NCBI GenBank assembly: GCA_035369845.1
Contig: DAOOVD010000026.1
Span: 1 to 36,640, forward strand
Origin: DAOOVD01 sp035369845
GTDB taxonomy: Bacteria > Bacillota > Desulfotomaculia > Desulfotomaculales > Pelotomaculaceae
Direction of reading: 5' to 3'
DNA length: 36,640 nt
The notes below the pieces were generated by a model. That model was not told the DNA's origin. It saw only the letters and a list, made by a program, of their open reading frames with translations, and searched no databases. Shown here piece by piece: positions 23,579 to 31,977 of this stretch (positions within the stretch are counted from its first letter, which is position 1; each line of letters opens with the position of its first letter). The position numbers and the translations under genes were made by a program.

Positions 23579-25926
23579 TATTCCCGATACCTCCCGGAAA
23601 AGTAAATGGCAGTCCGTATTTCTTTCAGCCTTCTTCTGGATTCTCTCAGGACGGCTATTGCTTCTTCCAGGCCTCTTTTATCTTCGCAAGAAAGCCGGCC
23701 GGACAGCATTTTTTCGTTTGCTTTGCGGGTTGCGCGGTCCAGGACGGTTTGTAATTCGCCGGCTTTCGACTGAAAAAATTGCCGCCCGCGGCTTTTCAAT
23801 ATCCCTTCCTCCAGATTTTTCAACAGGGCGCGTATTCCCCCGTTTTCCCCGGTTATTTCGTTCAGAGAAGAGATCAAAAATATTTTGGGATTTTCAGGAA
23901 TGATTTCTCCGCTCTTCGCAGGCCGGTTCAAGCGGTTTCTGACGAAATTGCAGACTGCTTCCCGCTGGTGCGGGCTGACGGCGTCAGCAAAGTTTACGGC
24001 AAAGTAAAATTTGTCAAAGTCGTCAATTAACCCCTCCAACTGCCTGCCGCCTTCCTCCCCCCCGGTTCCGGGCGGGTTCCGGCTGTCCGGTTTGTTCATG
24101 TCATGCAGGATGTGCCTGGCGTTGAAGAATACCAGACATGCGTCGCTTTGCCGGATACAGGCGGCGATTTGTTCGTAGCGGCGCCTTTTGATCCAGTCCA
24201 GGCCGGGAGTGTCGATAAAATTAAAAGTCTTGAGGAGTTCACACGGATGCTCGATCCTTACACAGTCTGTCTTCAGGGTGTTTTCCGGGCTGACAGCCTT
24301 TTTAAACTCTTCCGTTTCCAGGGAGTTCGACAGGTCGAAGACCGGCTCCGCCCGGTTCTTGAAAGTTACCCTGGCTTTGGGCGGGCTTTTCCGCGTCCTT
24401 TTGACGGGCACGGGTTTAAAAGCCCATGCCTTTGATTCCTGCGTGCTTCCTGGAAAAAAGCCTGCTGCAAACAGTTTCTTGATGTTTTCCAGTTGTTTCA
24501 GCATATCCCGCCTGTCCGACCGTTCGAAACGGCTGCCCGTCCATTTCTCAATGCAGGCTATGCCGCTGTCGGGTCCGACCAGCCAGTTTTCAAGAGTTGT
24601 CACCTCTTCCCGGTTCAAAACCGCCTTACCCCCGACGATATCATAAAAATCGAGGACAACCTGAAGGGATTTCCGCACCGCGGCTGTTTTTCGGCAGCCG
24701 TGGGTGATGAAAAAAGGAGACAGCGTTGAGGGGCGGTCCGCCGTCGGCAGAACGTCATCTCTGAGTACGGCGTTCAAGAAGGTGGATTTCCCGGTGGAGA
24801 AACCTCCCGCCACCGCCACCGTGAAGCGCTTGTTTTCAATCTCCCTGTAAAGATTTTCCACAACCCGGAGATCGACAAAATCTTGAATCCGGCGCTTTTC
24901 CCTTATGCCCCGGACCAGTTCGAGCAGGGAGGCGCGGATTTCTTTTATGCCGGCAAATCCGGTCCGGTAAGGCCGCCCGGATGGTTTCCCCGGCGTCCGG
25001 CCGAGGTTGTTGCGGTTCATGAGAGCAAGGGAGCGCTCGATTTCCTTTAAAACAGAAGGAAGCGTGTAAAGAACCCGCCCGGCGTTCAGTATTTTTCCGG
25101 CGATATCCAGGATCCCCCAGAATTCTTCCAGAAAACGGCCGTCATCTTTGATTCCGGCCGCGGCTTTCAGCCTTGCGGGGAGTTCGCCGTCCATTTTTTT
25201 AATTACTTTGTCCGTGCGTTTAAAAACTTCCCCGGCAAGTTCAACTTCCAGGCAGCAGCGCAACACTTCGATGTCTTCGGGCTTTAAGGTGTTGATGGTA
25301 TTAAGCTTGACCCGACCCGTAAATATTTCCCTCAGCGCCGCCCCGGTTGTTTCGAGGGAAGTGCCGTCGCAGCCCCCCAGATTGCAGTTGAGCCAGAATG
25401 AAATGTTGTTTAAACTTTTTCCCTTCCAGATGTCCGCCAGTCTGTACAGGAACTCGCGATTGCGCTCCTCTATTCCCTTTTGGTGGAAAAGGTAGATCAC
25501 CTTGTCCGCGGAACCTGCGGACTGCAGGACCTCCTGTTCCGCCCCGGCGCTTAGAAAGTCTATTCCGGGAGTGTCCATCAGCCGGCACTTTTTTAAGAGG
25601 GGAGAGGGGAGCTGGATGTCCACTTTTCCGGCGGGGGATTTTTTTTGTGCGAGAAAGGAATGCAGATCTTCCCGGCGGCTGAAATCCTTTTTTACTCCGG
25701 GACCCCGGTATTTTGCTTTAAAGGTGTTTCCATAACTGAAATTCAGGATGCAGGAGGTGGTCGGAATTATGTCCACGGGACTGATGGACTCGCCGAGAAG
25801 GCGGTTGAGCAGCGTAGACTTGCCCACATTGTACGAACCCAGGACGGCGACGCAGGGTTTGTCCGCAAAGCCGGCGAGATCCGCCAGTTCATCAGAACAG
25901 TTGATAAATTGACTGACGACGTTCAA
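23578..25926 (-). CDS. Tandem bacterial dynamin-like GTPase
   Basis: A 782-residue protein with two dynamin-type GTPase modules. Module 1 has the P-loop GSYNVGKST (30-38), PTTS switch region, and DTPG at 118. Module 2 has GGFSTGKST (374-382), RPSTLSP, and DTPG at 572. The usual N/TKxD guanine-specificity motif is not obvious in either module, appearing at best as degenerate forms. Helical stretches between and after the modules would form the stalk; no transmembrane helix is seen. Bacterial dynamins bind and remodel membranes, and some protect against phage. The TTG start is chosen because GGAGG lies eight bases before it; the longer open frame to 25971 has no ribosome binding site. First gene of a four-gene operon, divergent from a SIR2-like gene. 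Confidence 0.85.
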   Translation of the reverse strand: MNVVSQFINCSDELADLAGFADKPCVAVLGSYNVGKSTLLNRLLGESISPVDIIPTTSCILNFSYGNTFKAKYRGPGVKKDFSRREDLHSFLAQKKSPAGKVDIQLPSPLLKKCRLMDTPGIDFLSAGAEQEVLQSAGSADKVIYLFHQKGIEERNREFLYRLADIWKGKSLNNISFWLNCNLGGCDGTSLETTGAALREIFTGRVKLNTINTLKPEDIEVLRCCLEVELAGEVFKRTDKVIKKMDGELPARLKAAAGIKDDGRFLEEFWGILDIAGKILNAGRVLYTLPSVLKEIERSLALMNRNNLGRTPGKPSGRPYRTGFAGIKEIRASLLELVRGIREKRRIQDFVDLRVVENLYREIENKRFTVAVAGGFSTGKSTFLNAVLRDDVLPTADRPSTLSPFFITHGCRKTAAVRKSLQVVLDFYDIVGGKAVLNREEVTTLENWLVGPDSGIACIEKWTGSRFERSDRRDMLKQLENIKKLFAAGFFPGSTQESKAWAFKPVPVKRTRKSPPKARVTFKNRAEPVFDLSNSLETEEFKKAVSPENTLKTDCVRIEHPCELLKTFNFIDTPGLDWIKRRRYEQIAACIRQSDACLVFFNARHILHDMNKPDSRNPPGTGGEEGGRQLEGLIDDFDKFYFAVNFADAVSPHQREAVCNFVRNRLNRPAKSGEIIPENPKIFLISSLNEITGENGGIRALLKNLEEGILKSRGRQFFQSKAGELQTVLDRATRKANEKMLSGRLSCEDKRGLEEAIAVLRESRRRLKEIRTAIYFSGRYRE

Positions 25927-26113
25927 TTTTACCGCCTCCGGCTGGTGGCAAAGTCTTCTTTCTTTATACAACGATATTACCGGAAACGGTTTTTTATGAC
26001 TGCAATGTATATTTAAGGTAAATTTTGCGTTGCAATTTCCGGCTTTGTTTATGACAAAATAAATTCAGTATGAAACAGCCGGGGAAATGGGCTTTTGGGA
26101 GGGGTGACGCCTG

Positions 26114-27112
26114 ATGAAAACGGTTTACATGATGGGCGCCGGGGCTTCGGCTGCGGAAGGCGCGCCAGTGGTCGGCAACTTTCTCCGCACCGCCTACGCT
26201 TTTTTCAAAAGAGAGCAGTATTATCGCGAGCTTGATATCGTGTGGGAATTTCTTGAGTATTTTTACGGGAGGAGAACCAGGATAGATTCCGAAGACTGTC
26301 TGGACAATTATCCCGGCATAGACGAGCTGTTCAATATCGTAGACTGGTATCTGCTGCACGACCAGGCATTCTCCGTCCGCTTCCCGCTGGCCAGGCTTCA
26401 TGATTTAAAAACCGCGCTGGTAAAGTTGATCAGCATGACTTTGGACCGGTCCCTGCCGCCCGTTGACGGCATACACCACGGTTTTGTCGCGCGGGTGTTG
26501 AATGCCGGCCGCAATGCTTCCACCTTTATCTCCCTGAACTACGACATAATTCTCGACCGGGCGATCAGGGCCGGCGGTTACGGTGTGGAGTACGGCTTTT
26601 ACGGAAATCACGGCGAGCACCTGCAGTCGCCGGACAGGGTTCCCCTCTACAAGCTGCACGGCTCGCTGAACTGGTCCTTCTGTCCGCTGTGCGGGGAGAT
26701 TTCGGAACATAACGAACGGGTCGCCCACCTGCTGATAGAGGAGGGCAATTCCATCACCTGTTTGAATTGCGGGATGGGGAATTCCCGGGCGGTCATTATC
26801 GCGCCGACTCTGTACAAGTCGTACAAAATAAGCCGGCTGCACAATGTCTGGGACAGCGCCGGCCTGGCCGTAAGCAGGTGTGATCGCCTGGTTATTGTCG
26901 GGTATTCTCTCGCTCCTTCGGACACCTCTATTATAGCCATGCTGAAGAGGGCTCTTAACGCTCCCGACAAAAACAGGGAAATTATTGTGATTAATCCGAA
27001 TGAAAAAGCATGCCTGCGTTACAGGCAAATTTTCGGGGAATGCAAGATTGTATGCGCGGGGTTTACCGGGCAGACGCCCTGGCTTGATCAGCAAATCTCA
27101 TCCTGTCTCTAA
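26114..27112 (+). CDS. SIR2-like domain protein with zinc ribbon
   Basis: A 332-residue protein of the SIR2-like superfamily. The NAD-binding start GAGASAAEGAP (8-18), LNYD (141-144, equivalent to the TxNxD motif), KLHGS with His182 as candidate catalytic base, and IVGYSLAPSD (261-270) are all present. Two CxxC pairs (190/193 and 216/219) form a probable zinc site. Related proteins are deacylases or, in many anti-phage systems, NAD-consuming effectors; which applies here is unknown. GGGAGGGG precedes ATG at a slightly long distance. It is divergent from the dynamin operon, with 187 bp between start codons, and overlaps the convergent helicase gene by 4 bp. Confidence 0.85.
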   Translation: MKTVYMMGAGASAAEGAPVVGNFLRTAYAFFKREQYYRELDIVWEFLEYFYGRRTRIDSEDCLDNYPGIDELFNIVDWYLLHDQAFSVRFPLARLHDLKTALVKLISMTLDRSLPPVDGIHHGFVARVLNAGRNASTFISLNYDIILDRAIRAGGYGVEYGFYGNHGEHLQSPDRVPLYKLHGSLNWSFCPLCGEISEHNERVAHLLIEEGNSITCLNCGMGNSRAVIIAPTLYKSYKISRLHNVWDSAGLAVSRCDRLVIVGYSLAPSDTSIIAMLKRALNAPDKNREIIVINPNEKACLRYRQIFGECKIVCAGFTGQTPWLDQQISSCL

Positions 27113-28659
27113 AAGGTCAGGGCCACTTCTTCGCGGTCCAGCCTTTTTCTTATCGTTCCCGCTTTTTCAGCCAGATTCCGGTTGTCAGCCGCGGCCCGTT
27201 CAATCTGGCGCAGGAGGTCTATCTCCCTGCGGAAAATTGAGAATATGTCCCCCGGTTGAAGCGAAGACATTTCCAGAAGATGGGAAAATTTGGCGCCGTT
27301 GTACCAGGCATAGGCGAGCGGACCGGGCAGACCGGACCATATGCAGAACTTTTCAGGTACCCCCAGCTTGAGAAGGTTTCGCCTGAGCGCGTAAGCTTCG
27401 CGTATGGCCGGCAGATCCATTTTTATCCCGATCAGGTTCTTCCCCGGCACAAACTCCACTCCTGCCAGGACGGCCGCCGCTTCAGCCGGTTCGGCGTCCT
27501 CGAGCAGCCCGGAAAAGGCCATTTCCGTCACCAGTATCTCCTGAACGTGCAGTTCGAGGGCAAAAATGCCCCTCGGGTAAAACTCCCTGCCCTTGATATA
27601 ACCAAGTCTTTCGAGAAGGGTGCGCACCTCTTTAAACTCCATGAAAATGGATTCCGCCTGTTCGCAGGCCGTCCCGTACTCCTTCGCAAGGCTTTGAAGG
27701 CGGTTTTGGGTGTGCTTGAGCAAATCGGCGGCCGCCCGGCAGCTTTCCCTGTCCGGGCATTTGTTGGAGGTAAAAGATGACAGTTGCTTTTGCAGGAGTT
27801 CCTTTTCCTTGTTTTTGCCTCTCCAGCGCAACCGCTTCAGCTGCCTGCGGGCTTTGACCCTTTCCACGGGACAGGCCAGAGTCTGACTGTCCGGGCAGAG
27901 CAACGACTTGATTTCCGAGATGCGCTCGCCGTAGATCGTGATGTCACGCTCAAGGGTTTTGATGCTTTTCTTCAGTTGGTACATTTTAAAATTGTTGTTT
28001 AAGAACTTTTCAATTTCCCGGTCGGTTTTATATCTCAAAAGGCTCAGTACGGTATTGGGCGAAATCGTCAGCCTGCCGGCCACCGGTTCAACGGCATTTT
28101 CATCAAAAAACCCGGTCTGTTCGGGGAAGCGGCTGTCCACCCTGATGAACGCGTGGCCGACCCTGTCAAAACCGCGCCGGCCGGCCCGTCCCGCCATTTG
28201 GAAAAACTCCCTGTTTTGCAACGGCCGGAAGTCGCGCCCGTCCCACTTCCGGACGGAGTCGAAGACGGCGCTGGCGGCTGGAAAGTTTACTCCGGCGGCA
28301 AAGGTTTCCGTGCAGAACACCACAAAGAGCAGCCTCCGGGAATAGAGTTTTTCAACAAGGTATTTTACCGGAGGCAAAAGGCCGGCGTGGTGATAGGCTA
28401 TGCCCTGGTGAAGAAGCCGTTTCAGGTTTTGCCACCCGGGACCGCTGAAAGTGCCCGGCTGGGCGGCCTCGGCTTCCTTTACCTCCTTCCCCACCGCCCT
28501 TTTTTCTCTTGCATTCAGAAAATCCCGGGTCCGTCCGAGATCCTTTGCCAGTATCTCTGTTCTTCCCCGGCTGAACACGAAGAAAAGGACCGGCAGTTTG
28601 TCTTGAATCGATTCAATTATTTCGCTGCAGGGGACTTCCGGCAGTTCCATCCGGTTCAC
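27109..28659 (-). CDS. Ski2-like superfamily II helicase, C-terminal portion (RecA2 and accessory domains)
   Basis: A 516-residue product carrying the second motor lobe: IAYHHAGLLP, ETFAAGVNFPA, and motif VI QMAGRAGRRG (154-163), the last typical of Ski2/Mtr4-type DExH RNA helicases. A winged-helix/helical-bundle C-terminal half follows, with CPDSQTLACP and CPDRESC cysteine pairs. It lacks Walker A and the DExH box, which are encoded by the gene just upstream. The first GTG overlaps the upstream stop (GTGA); an ATG three codons later (28650) has GGAGGA at ideal spacing and is equally likely. The two products probably associate into one helicase acting on RNA, unless a single-base error splits a fused gene. 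Confidence 0.82.
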   Translation of the reverse strand: MNRMELPEVPCSEIIESIQDKLPVLFFVFSRGRTEILAKDLGRTRDFLNAREKRAVGKEVKEAEAAQPGTFSGPGWQNLKRLLHQGIAYHHAGLLPPVKYLVEKLYSRRLLFVVFCTETFAAGVNFPAASAVFDSVRKWDGRDFRPLQNREFFQMAGRAGRRGFDRVGHAFIRVDSRFPEQTGFFDENAVEPVAGRLTISPNTVLSLLRYKTDREIEKFLNNNFKMYQLKKSIKTLERDITIYGERISEIKSLLCPDSQTLACPVERVKARRQLKRLRWRGKNKEKELLQKQLSSFTSNKCPDRESCRAAADLLKHTQNRLQSLAKEYGTACEQAESIFMEFKEVRTLLERLGYIKGREFYPRGIFALELHVQEILVTEMAFSGLLEDAEPAEAAAVLAGVEFVPGKNLIGIKMDLPAIREAYALRRNLLKLGVPEKFCIWSGLPGPLAYAWYNGAKFSHLLEMSSLQPGDIFSIFRREIDLLRQIERAAADNRNLAEKAGTIRKRLDREEVALTF

Positions 28660-29522
28660 TCCTCCGTCCAGTGCCTTTTGCCGCGCAGTGTTTTCAGGTA
28701 TTCAGCCAGTTCCTCTATTTCCACGCGTGCCTCCTCTTCGTCCACGATGCGTCCGCTTGGCAGGATCCAGCTGATTTCGAGCGGGACGTGTCTTTCGCGC
28801 TCCTGGATGACAACCACCTGTTCTCCTCTTACCGAACTGATCCAGCCGGCCATTTCCTCCACGTTGGGTACTGTCGCCGAGAGCCCCAAAATTTTTATGT
28901 GGAGGGGAGCGAACAGGATACTTTCTTCCCAGGTGGTACCCCTTTCGGTGTCGTCGAGGTAGTGAATTTCGTCGAACACCACGTGGGAAACGCCGCTTAG
29001 CTGCTCGGGCTCACTTAAACACCAGTTTCTGAATATTTCGGTAGTCATGATCAGGAGAAGGGACCCCGGGTTTATGCTGATATCTCCGGTAACCAGCCCC
29101 ACCGTTTCCTTGCCGAAAATCTCTTTGAAATCCCTGTATTTTTGATTGGAAAGGGCTTTCAGCGGTGAAGTGTAGACCATGCCCCGTCCCGCCGACACGA
29201 GTTCTTTTGCCAGCATTTCGGCCACCAGGGTCTTTCCGTTTCCCGTGGGCGCCGATACCAGGACGGAATGCCCTTTTTGGAGGGCCCTCACAGCTTCCAT
29301 CTGAAACCTGTCCAGACGGAGCCGGGTCTGGCCGGGCTCGGAGGCTTCAAACTTTTTCGCCGGTTTTTTTCCGGCAAAAATCCGAAGATCCGGCTCCGTT
29401 TTTTCCGGAATGATAAAAGGCTGCGGGGAATCGGGGCCGTCCCTCCGGGTTTTGAGGCGGGAACGGTGTTCCGGTTCCTTTTTGTCCCGATTTGTTTTTT
29501 TATTTGGCAAGTCGGGGAACAC
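28656..29522 (-). CDS. Ski2-like superfamily II helicase, N-terminal portion (RecA1)
   Basis: A 288-residue product with the first motor lobe: Q-motif-like LDRFQMEAV, Walker A APTGNGKT (91-98), TSPLKALSNQK, VTGDISINP, DEIH box (184-187), and SATVPN (215-220). An N-terminal basic tail of ~55 residues is low in complexity. It ends just after the RecA1 lobe, where the second ORF begins in another frame with a four-base overlap. The start is GTG with a weak site (AGAGG), so the N-terminus is uncertain. No neighbouring RNase gene is present to define a degradosome-like partner. Confidence 0.82.
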   Translation of the reverse strand: MFPDLPNKKTNRDKKEPEHRSRLKTRRDGPDSPQPFIIPEKTEPDLRIFAGKKPAKKFEASEPGQTRLRLDRFQMEAVRALQKGHSVLVSAPTGNGKTLVAEMLAKELVSAGRGMVYTSPLKALSNQKYRDFKEIFGKETVGLVTGDISINPGSLLLIMTTEIFRNWCLSEPEQLSGVSHVVFDEIHYLDDTERGTTWEESILFAPLHIKILGLSATVPNVEEMAGWISSVRGEQVVVIQERERHVPLEISWILPSGRIVDEEEARVEIEELAEYLKTLRGKRHWTEE

Positions 29523-29604
29523 CTCTTGGTTTCGTTAATGTCCCTGTCACTAGTAGTCTAGCATATCGTATGCAAAATAAACAACATTATTTAAAAGGAA
29601 CCGT

Positions 29605-29650
29605 GATATCGCCCGTTTCCTTCAGCCTCAAGGCCCCGGACGTTTGAAAT
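29605..29650 (-). repeat. Dispersed intergenic repeat copy
   Basis: GATATCGCCCGTTTCCTTCA followed by GCCTCAAGGCCCCGGACG. Its complement matches the 15327 copy over the GTCCGG, CTTGAGG and GAAGC-GGGCGATAT blocks, extending that copy's homology past the AAGCGGGC end. Confidence 0.7.
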
Positions 29651-29654
29651 TAAC

Positions 29655-29680
29655 GGGGCGGCCGTTTGTACGGCCGCCCC
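29655..29680. terminator. Strong GC-rich hairpin, probable terminator of the YjcZ-like genes
   Basis: GGGGCGGCCGT-TTGT-ACGGCCGCCCC, a perfect 11-bp stem seven bases after the last micro-gene. Only GTTAATTT follows on the minus strand, so the T tract is weak. Confidence 0.65.
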
Positions 29681-29687
29681 GGCAGGT

Positions 29688-29807
29688 TTAATTGATAAAT
29701 CCGCATGCGCCGATGAATCCGATCCCGAAAACGAGCAGAATCAAGATCAGGAACAGAATAAACGCCCAGTTGCCCCATCCGGGTACTTGTTCCACCTTGA
29801 CGTCCAT
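29688..29807 (-). CDS. YjcZ-like sporulation micro-protein, 39 aa
   Basis: A 39-residue protein, MDVKVEQVPGWGNWAFIL and then a hydrophobic stretch rich in Leu and Ile (FLILILLVFGIGFIG), ending ACGFIN. It resembles the YjcZ family of tiny sporulation-associated membrane peptides, which share a FALIVVLFILL-type core. A perfect AAGGAGG precedes the ATG. It is a paralogue of the gene 34 bp upstream; both read GNWAFILFLILILL. The peptide probably inserts in a spore membrane; its role is not known. Confidence 0.75.
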   Translation of the reverse strand: MDVKVEQVPGWGNWAFILFLILILLVFGIGFIGACGFIN

Positions 29808-29841
29808 TTAAAAAACCTCCTTGTGGTATAGTGTATTTCCT

Positions 29842-29943
29842 TTATATAAAAAGGAAACCGAATCCAAAAATAAGGAGAATGAGGATCAGGAAAAGGATGA
29901 ACGCCCAGTTGCCGAATCCAGCTCCTTCCGCCTTGGCTTCCAT
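29842..29943 (-). CDS. YjcZ-like sporulation micro-protein, 33 aa
   Basis: A 33-residue protein beginning MEAKAEGAGFGNWAFIL, with a single hydrophobic helix ending FGFGFLFI. AAGGGGG precedes the ATG. With its downstream paralogue it makes a tandem pair, and the nucleotide sequence of the shared core is also similar, pointing to local duplication. It lies beside a cortex-lytic hydrolase gene, consistent with a spore role. Confidence 0.75.
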   Translation of the reverse strand: MEAKAEGAGFGNWAFILFLILILLIFGFGFLFI

Positions 29944-30068
29944 AATTCAACCCCCTTGTTTTTTCTTTGTTGAGGCAAGGCAAAACGGCCGGTGCATGTT
30001 TATACACCCCTGTTTTCTACTTTCATAATATGAATCAAAAAATAAATGGTTACAGTCGAAAAAAAGGC

Positions 30069-30107
30069 AAAAAAAAGCCATGTTTTCTTCAACTGAAAAC
30101 ATGGCTT
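30069..30107 (-). terminator. Rho-independent terminator overlapping the end of the SleB gene
   Basis: On the minus strand AAGCCATGTTTTC, a 7-nt loop, GAAAACATGGCTT, then a T run. The left arm encodes the last codons and the stop codon lies in the loop. Confidence 0.88.
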
Positions 30108-30580
30108 CCGATTTTTATTGCTGCTGGCATCTCTTTTGCCCATCCGCTCACCGCTGTTTCCGGATTGAAGAAAAACAGGCAGCCGCCGGTGGGGTCCACA
30201 CCGTTTAAAGCCATTTCCGCAGCCAGCAGGGCATTTTCATCGGGAGGCAGATTTATCGAACCGTCCAGTACGGGTGTAAACTGATCTTTTTCGTATATTA
30301 CCTTTGTAATTGTCTTTGGAAAACGGGGGTCGTCAAGGCGGTTGAAAACCACCGCTCCGACAGCCACCTGCCCCTCCAGGGATTCCCCCCTTGCCTCGGC
30401 GTGAATCAGCCTTGCCAGTAAAACAAATTCCTCACGGGTGAGAACCAGGTCTCTGGAAACGGACACGTAATGAGACTTATGGTGCCCGCGGTCCGTTACG
30501 GTTGCGGCGAAGCCGCGGGAAGCGAAGCCGAAAAAAACGAGACCGGTCAAACAACAGGCGATTATTTTTTTTATATTCAT
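30089..30580 (-). CDS. SleB-type cell wall hydrolase (spore cortex-lytic)
   Basis: A 163-residue exported protein: signal peptide MNIKKIIACCLTGLVFFGFA with cleavage near SRGFA, a short linker, then a Hydrolase_2 (SleB/CwlJ) domain. The catalytic Glu62 lies in RLIHAEARGE, followed by VAVGAVVFNRLDDPRFP and LNGVDPTGGCLFFFNP. SleB-family enzymes are lytic transglycosylases that open the spore cortex during germination. There is no N-terminal peptidoglycan-binding domain, so it is a short CwlJ-like or YkvT-like form. The ribosome binding site is weak. Divergent from the PucR-type regulator gene. Confidence 0.88.
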   Translation of the reverse strand: MNIKKIIACCLTGLVFFGFASRGFAATVTDRGHHKSHYVSVSRDLVLTREEFVLLARLIHAEARGESLEGQVAVGAVVFNRLDDPRFPKTITKVIYEKDQFTPVLDGSINLPPDENALLAAEMALNGVDPTGGCLFFFNPETAVSGWAKEMPAAIKIGSHVFS

Positions 30581-30741
30581 GAATTTATTGTTCTCAAAAA
30601 AACTTTTTTTAAACAGTTAATTGCTTCCAGAATTGATCGTTTTGTAATACAATCGTCCGAGTTGTGGCGGCGTACAGCCGGCGTCAAGTTTTGACAGGCA
30701 AAAAACGAGGAAAAAGGCCTGTTTTTTTTTTGAAAAATATT

Positions 30742-30747
30742 TATAAT
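30742..30747 (+). promoter_or_regulatory. Promoter -10 element upstream of the PucR-type regulator
   Basis: TATAAT in an AT-rich stretch about 70 bp before the start codon. No clear -35 at standard distance. Confidence 0.35.
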
Positions 30748-30816
30748 AGAAAGAGGGATTTTTTTGTGGTATTTATTCGTTGCGTTTATATATGAGTGTT
30801 CTGACGGAGATTTTTT

Positions 30817-31977
30817 ATGAAGGGAAAGAAGTATTTGGAGTTGCGGAAATTTCAGGCAAAAAAAACTTTTGGCGACAAGGAAGTCGATTTTTCTCTCAGC
30901 GAAAAGTTGTCTCTTGATGAGGGCGATCTGTCCAAAAAAATCTGTTTGCACATGGGACAGGATGAGGATGAGATTCCCCTTGAATATGAGGGGCACATTA
31001 TCGGCAGCATCAAGCTGGAAAAGGGGGACGGCCGGGCAAAGGGCTCACTTGATATTGCCAAGCCCGTTATGGAACTGCTTCTGCGGAAGGCGCTGCTGGT
31101 GGAAGAGCAGCAGCGTGACAGCCAGGCCAAGGAATTGCTGGTATCCCTTTTGCTGAATCACAAGAGCAGGCAGTCGAACCCCACCCTGAATATTCTGAGC
31201 CGTATTCTGGGCTATGACCTTGAAGACCCCCAGGTTGTGTTTATTGCGGAATTCGAGAAGAAAGACCTCTTTTATGAACAGTCTCCGGAGTGGAACCGGC
31301 TGAAATCCATAGCCATCAAAATAATTGAAAACTTCCTGAAGTTTTCCGGAGGATATATTGTCGTTTCATATTATAACGGAAGAATTGTCGTATTGAAAAA
31401 CATACTTATCGAAGAGGTTGCGCCCGAGCCCGCCGTGAAAAACGGCAAAGAGAAGGGCGAACCCGCGTCGAGGCTCCGGAAACAGTTGATCTCCCTTGCC
31501 GAATCGCTACGTCAGGCGATATTGCTGGGAACCAAGCAGGACGTATCGATTGGCATAGGAGAATGCCATAAGGGTGTTCTGGCCGTGCGCAATTCGTATC
31601 AGGACGCTTACCTGGCCCTGAACATGGGAAAATATTTCAAGGATATAAAACAGTCGCAGATTTACCATATTTCCGATTTCGCCCTGGAGAGTTTGCTGTC
31701 GAGGATAGACGAAGAAGAAAAAGAAAGGTTTGTAGAGCGTTACCTGGGGAGCATCAAGGGGGAGAAAGAGCTGCAGGAAACGCTGGAGGCGTTTTTCCAC
31801 AACAACCTGAACATTGCCCAGGCTGCGGAAAAAGCATTCCTGCACAGAAACACTTTTACCTACCGGCTTGACAAAATCCAGTCGCTTACCGGTTTGAACC
31901 CGCGCTCTTTTTACGATGCCCTGATCCTTGCCCTTGCCCTCATTATGAAGCAGATGGACAAGCATCATCCTGAATAA
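30817..31977 (+). CDS. PucR/CdaR-family transcriptional regulator
   Basis: A 386-residue protein ending in the helix-turn-helix typical of PucR/CdaR regulators: NNLNIAQAAEKAFLHRNTFTYRLDKI, followed by TGLNPRSFYDALILALAL. The central region (FIAEFEKKDLF to SIGIGECHKGVLAVRNSYQDAYLAL) is the GGDEF-like CdaR/PucR sensory fold without catalytic residues. Family members respond to purine-catabolism intermediates or sugar diacids, but many are uncharacterised. GGAG precedes ATG. It stands directly upstream of the hydrogenase operon on the same strand, with a 454 bp gap, and may control it or an unlinked target. Confidence 0.85.
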   Translation: MKGKKYLELRKFQAKKTFGDKEVDFSLSEKLSLDEGDLSKKICLHMGQDEDEIPLEYEGHIIGSIKLEKGDGRAKGSLDIAKPVMELLLRKALLVEEQQRDSQAKELLVSLLLNHKSRQSNPTLNILSRILGYDLEDPQVVFIAEFEKKDLFYEQSPEWNRLKSIAIKIIENFLKFSGGYIVVSYYNGRIVVLKNILIEEVAPEPAVKNGKEKGEPASRLRKQLISLAESLRQAILLGTKQDVSIGIGECHKGVLAVRNSYQDAYLALNMGKYFKDIKQSQIYHISDFALESLLSRIDEEEKERFVERYLGSIKGEKELQETLEAFFHNNLNIAQAAEKAFLHRNTFTYRLDKIQSLTGLNPRSFYDALILALALIMKQMDKHHPE

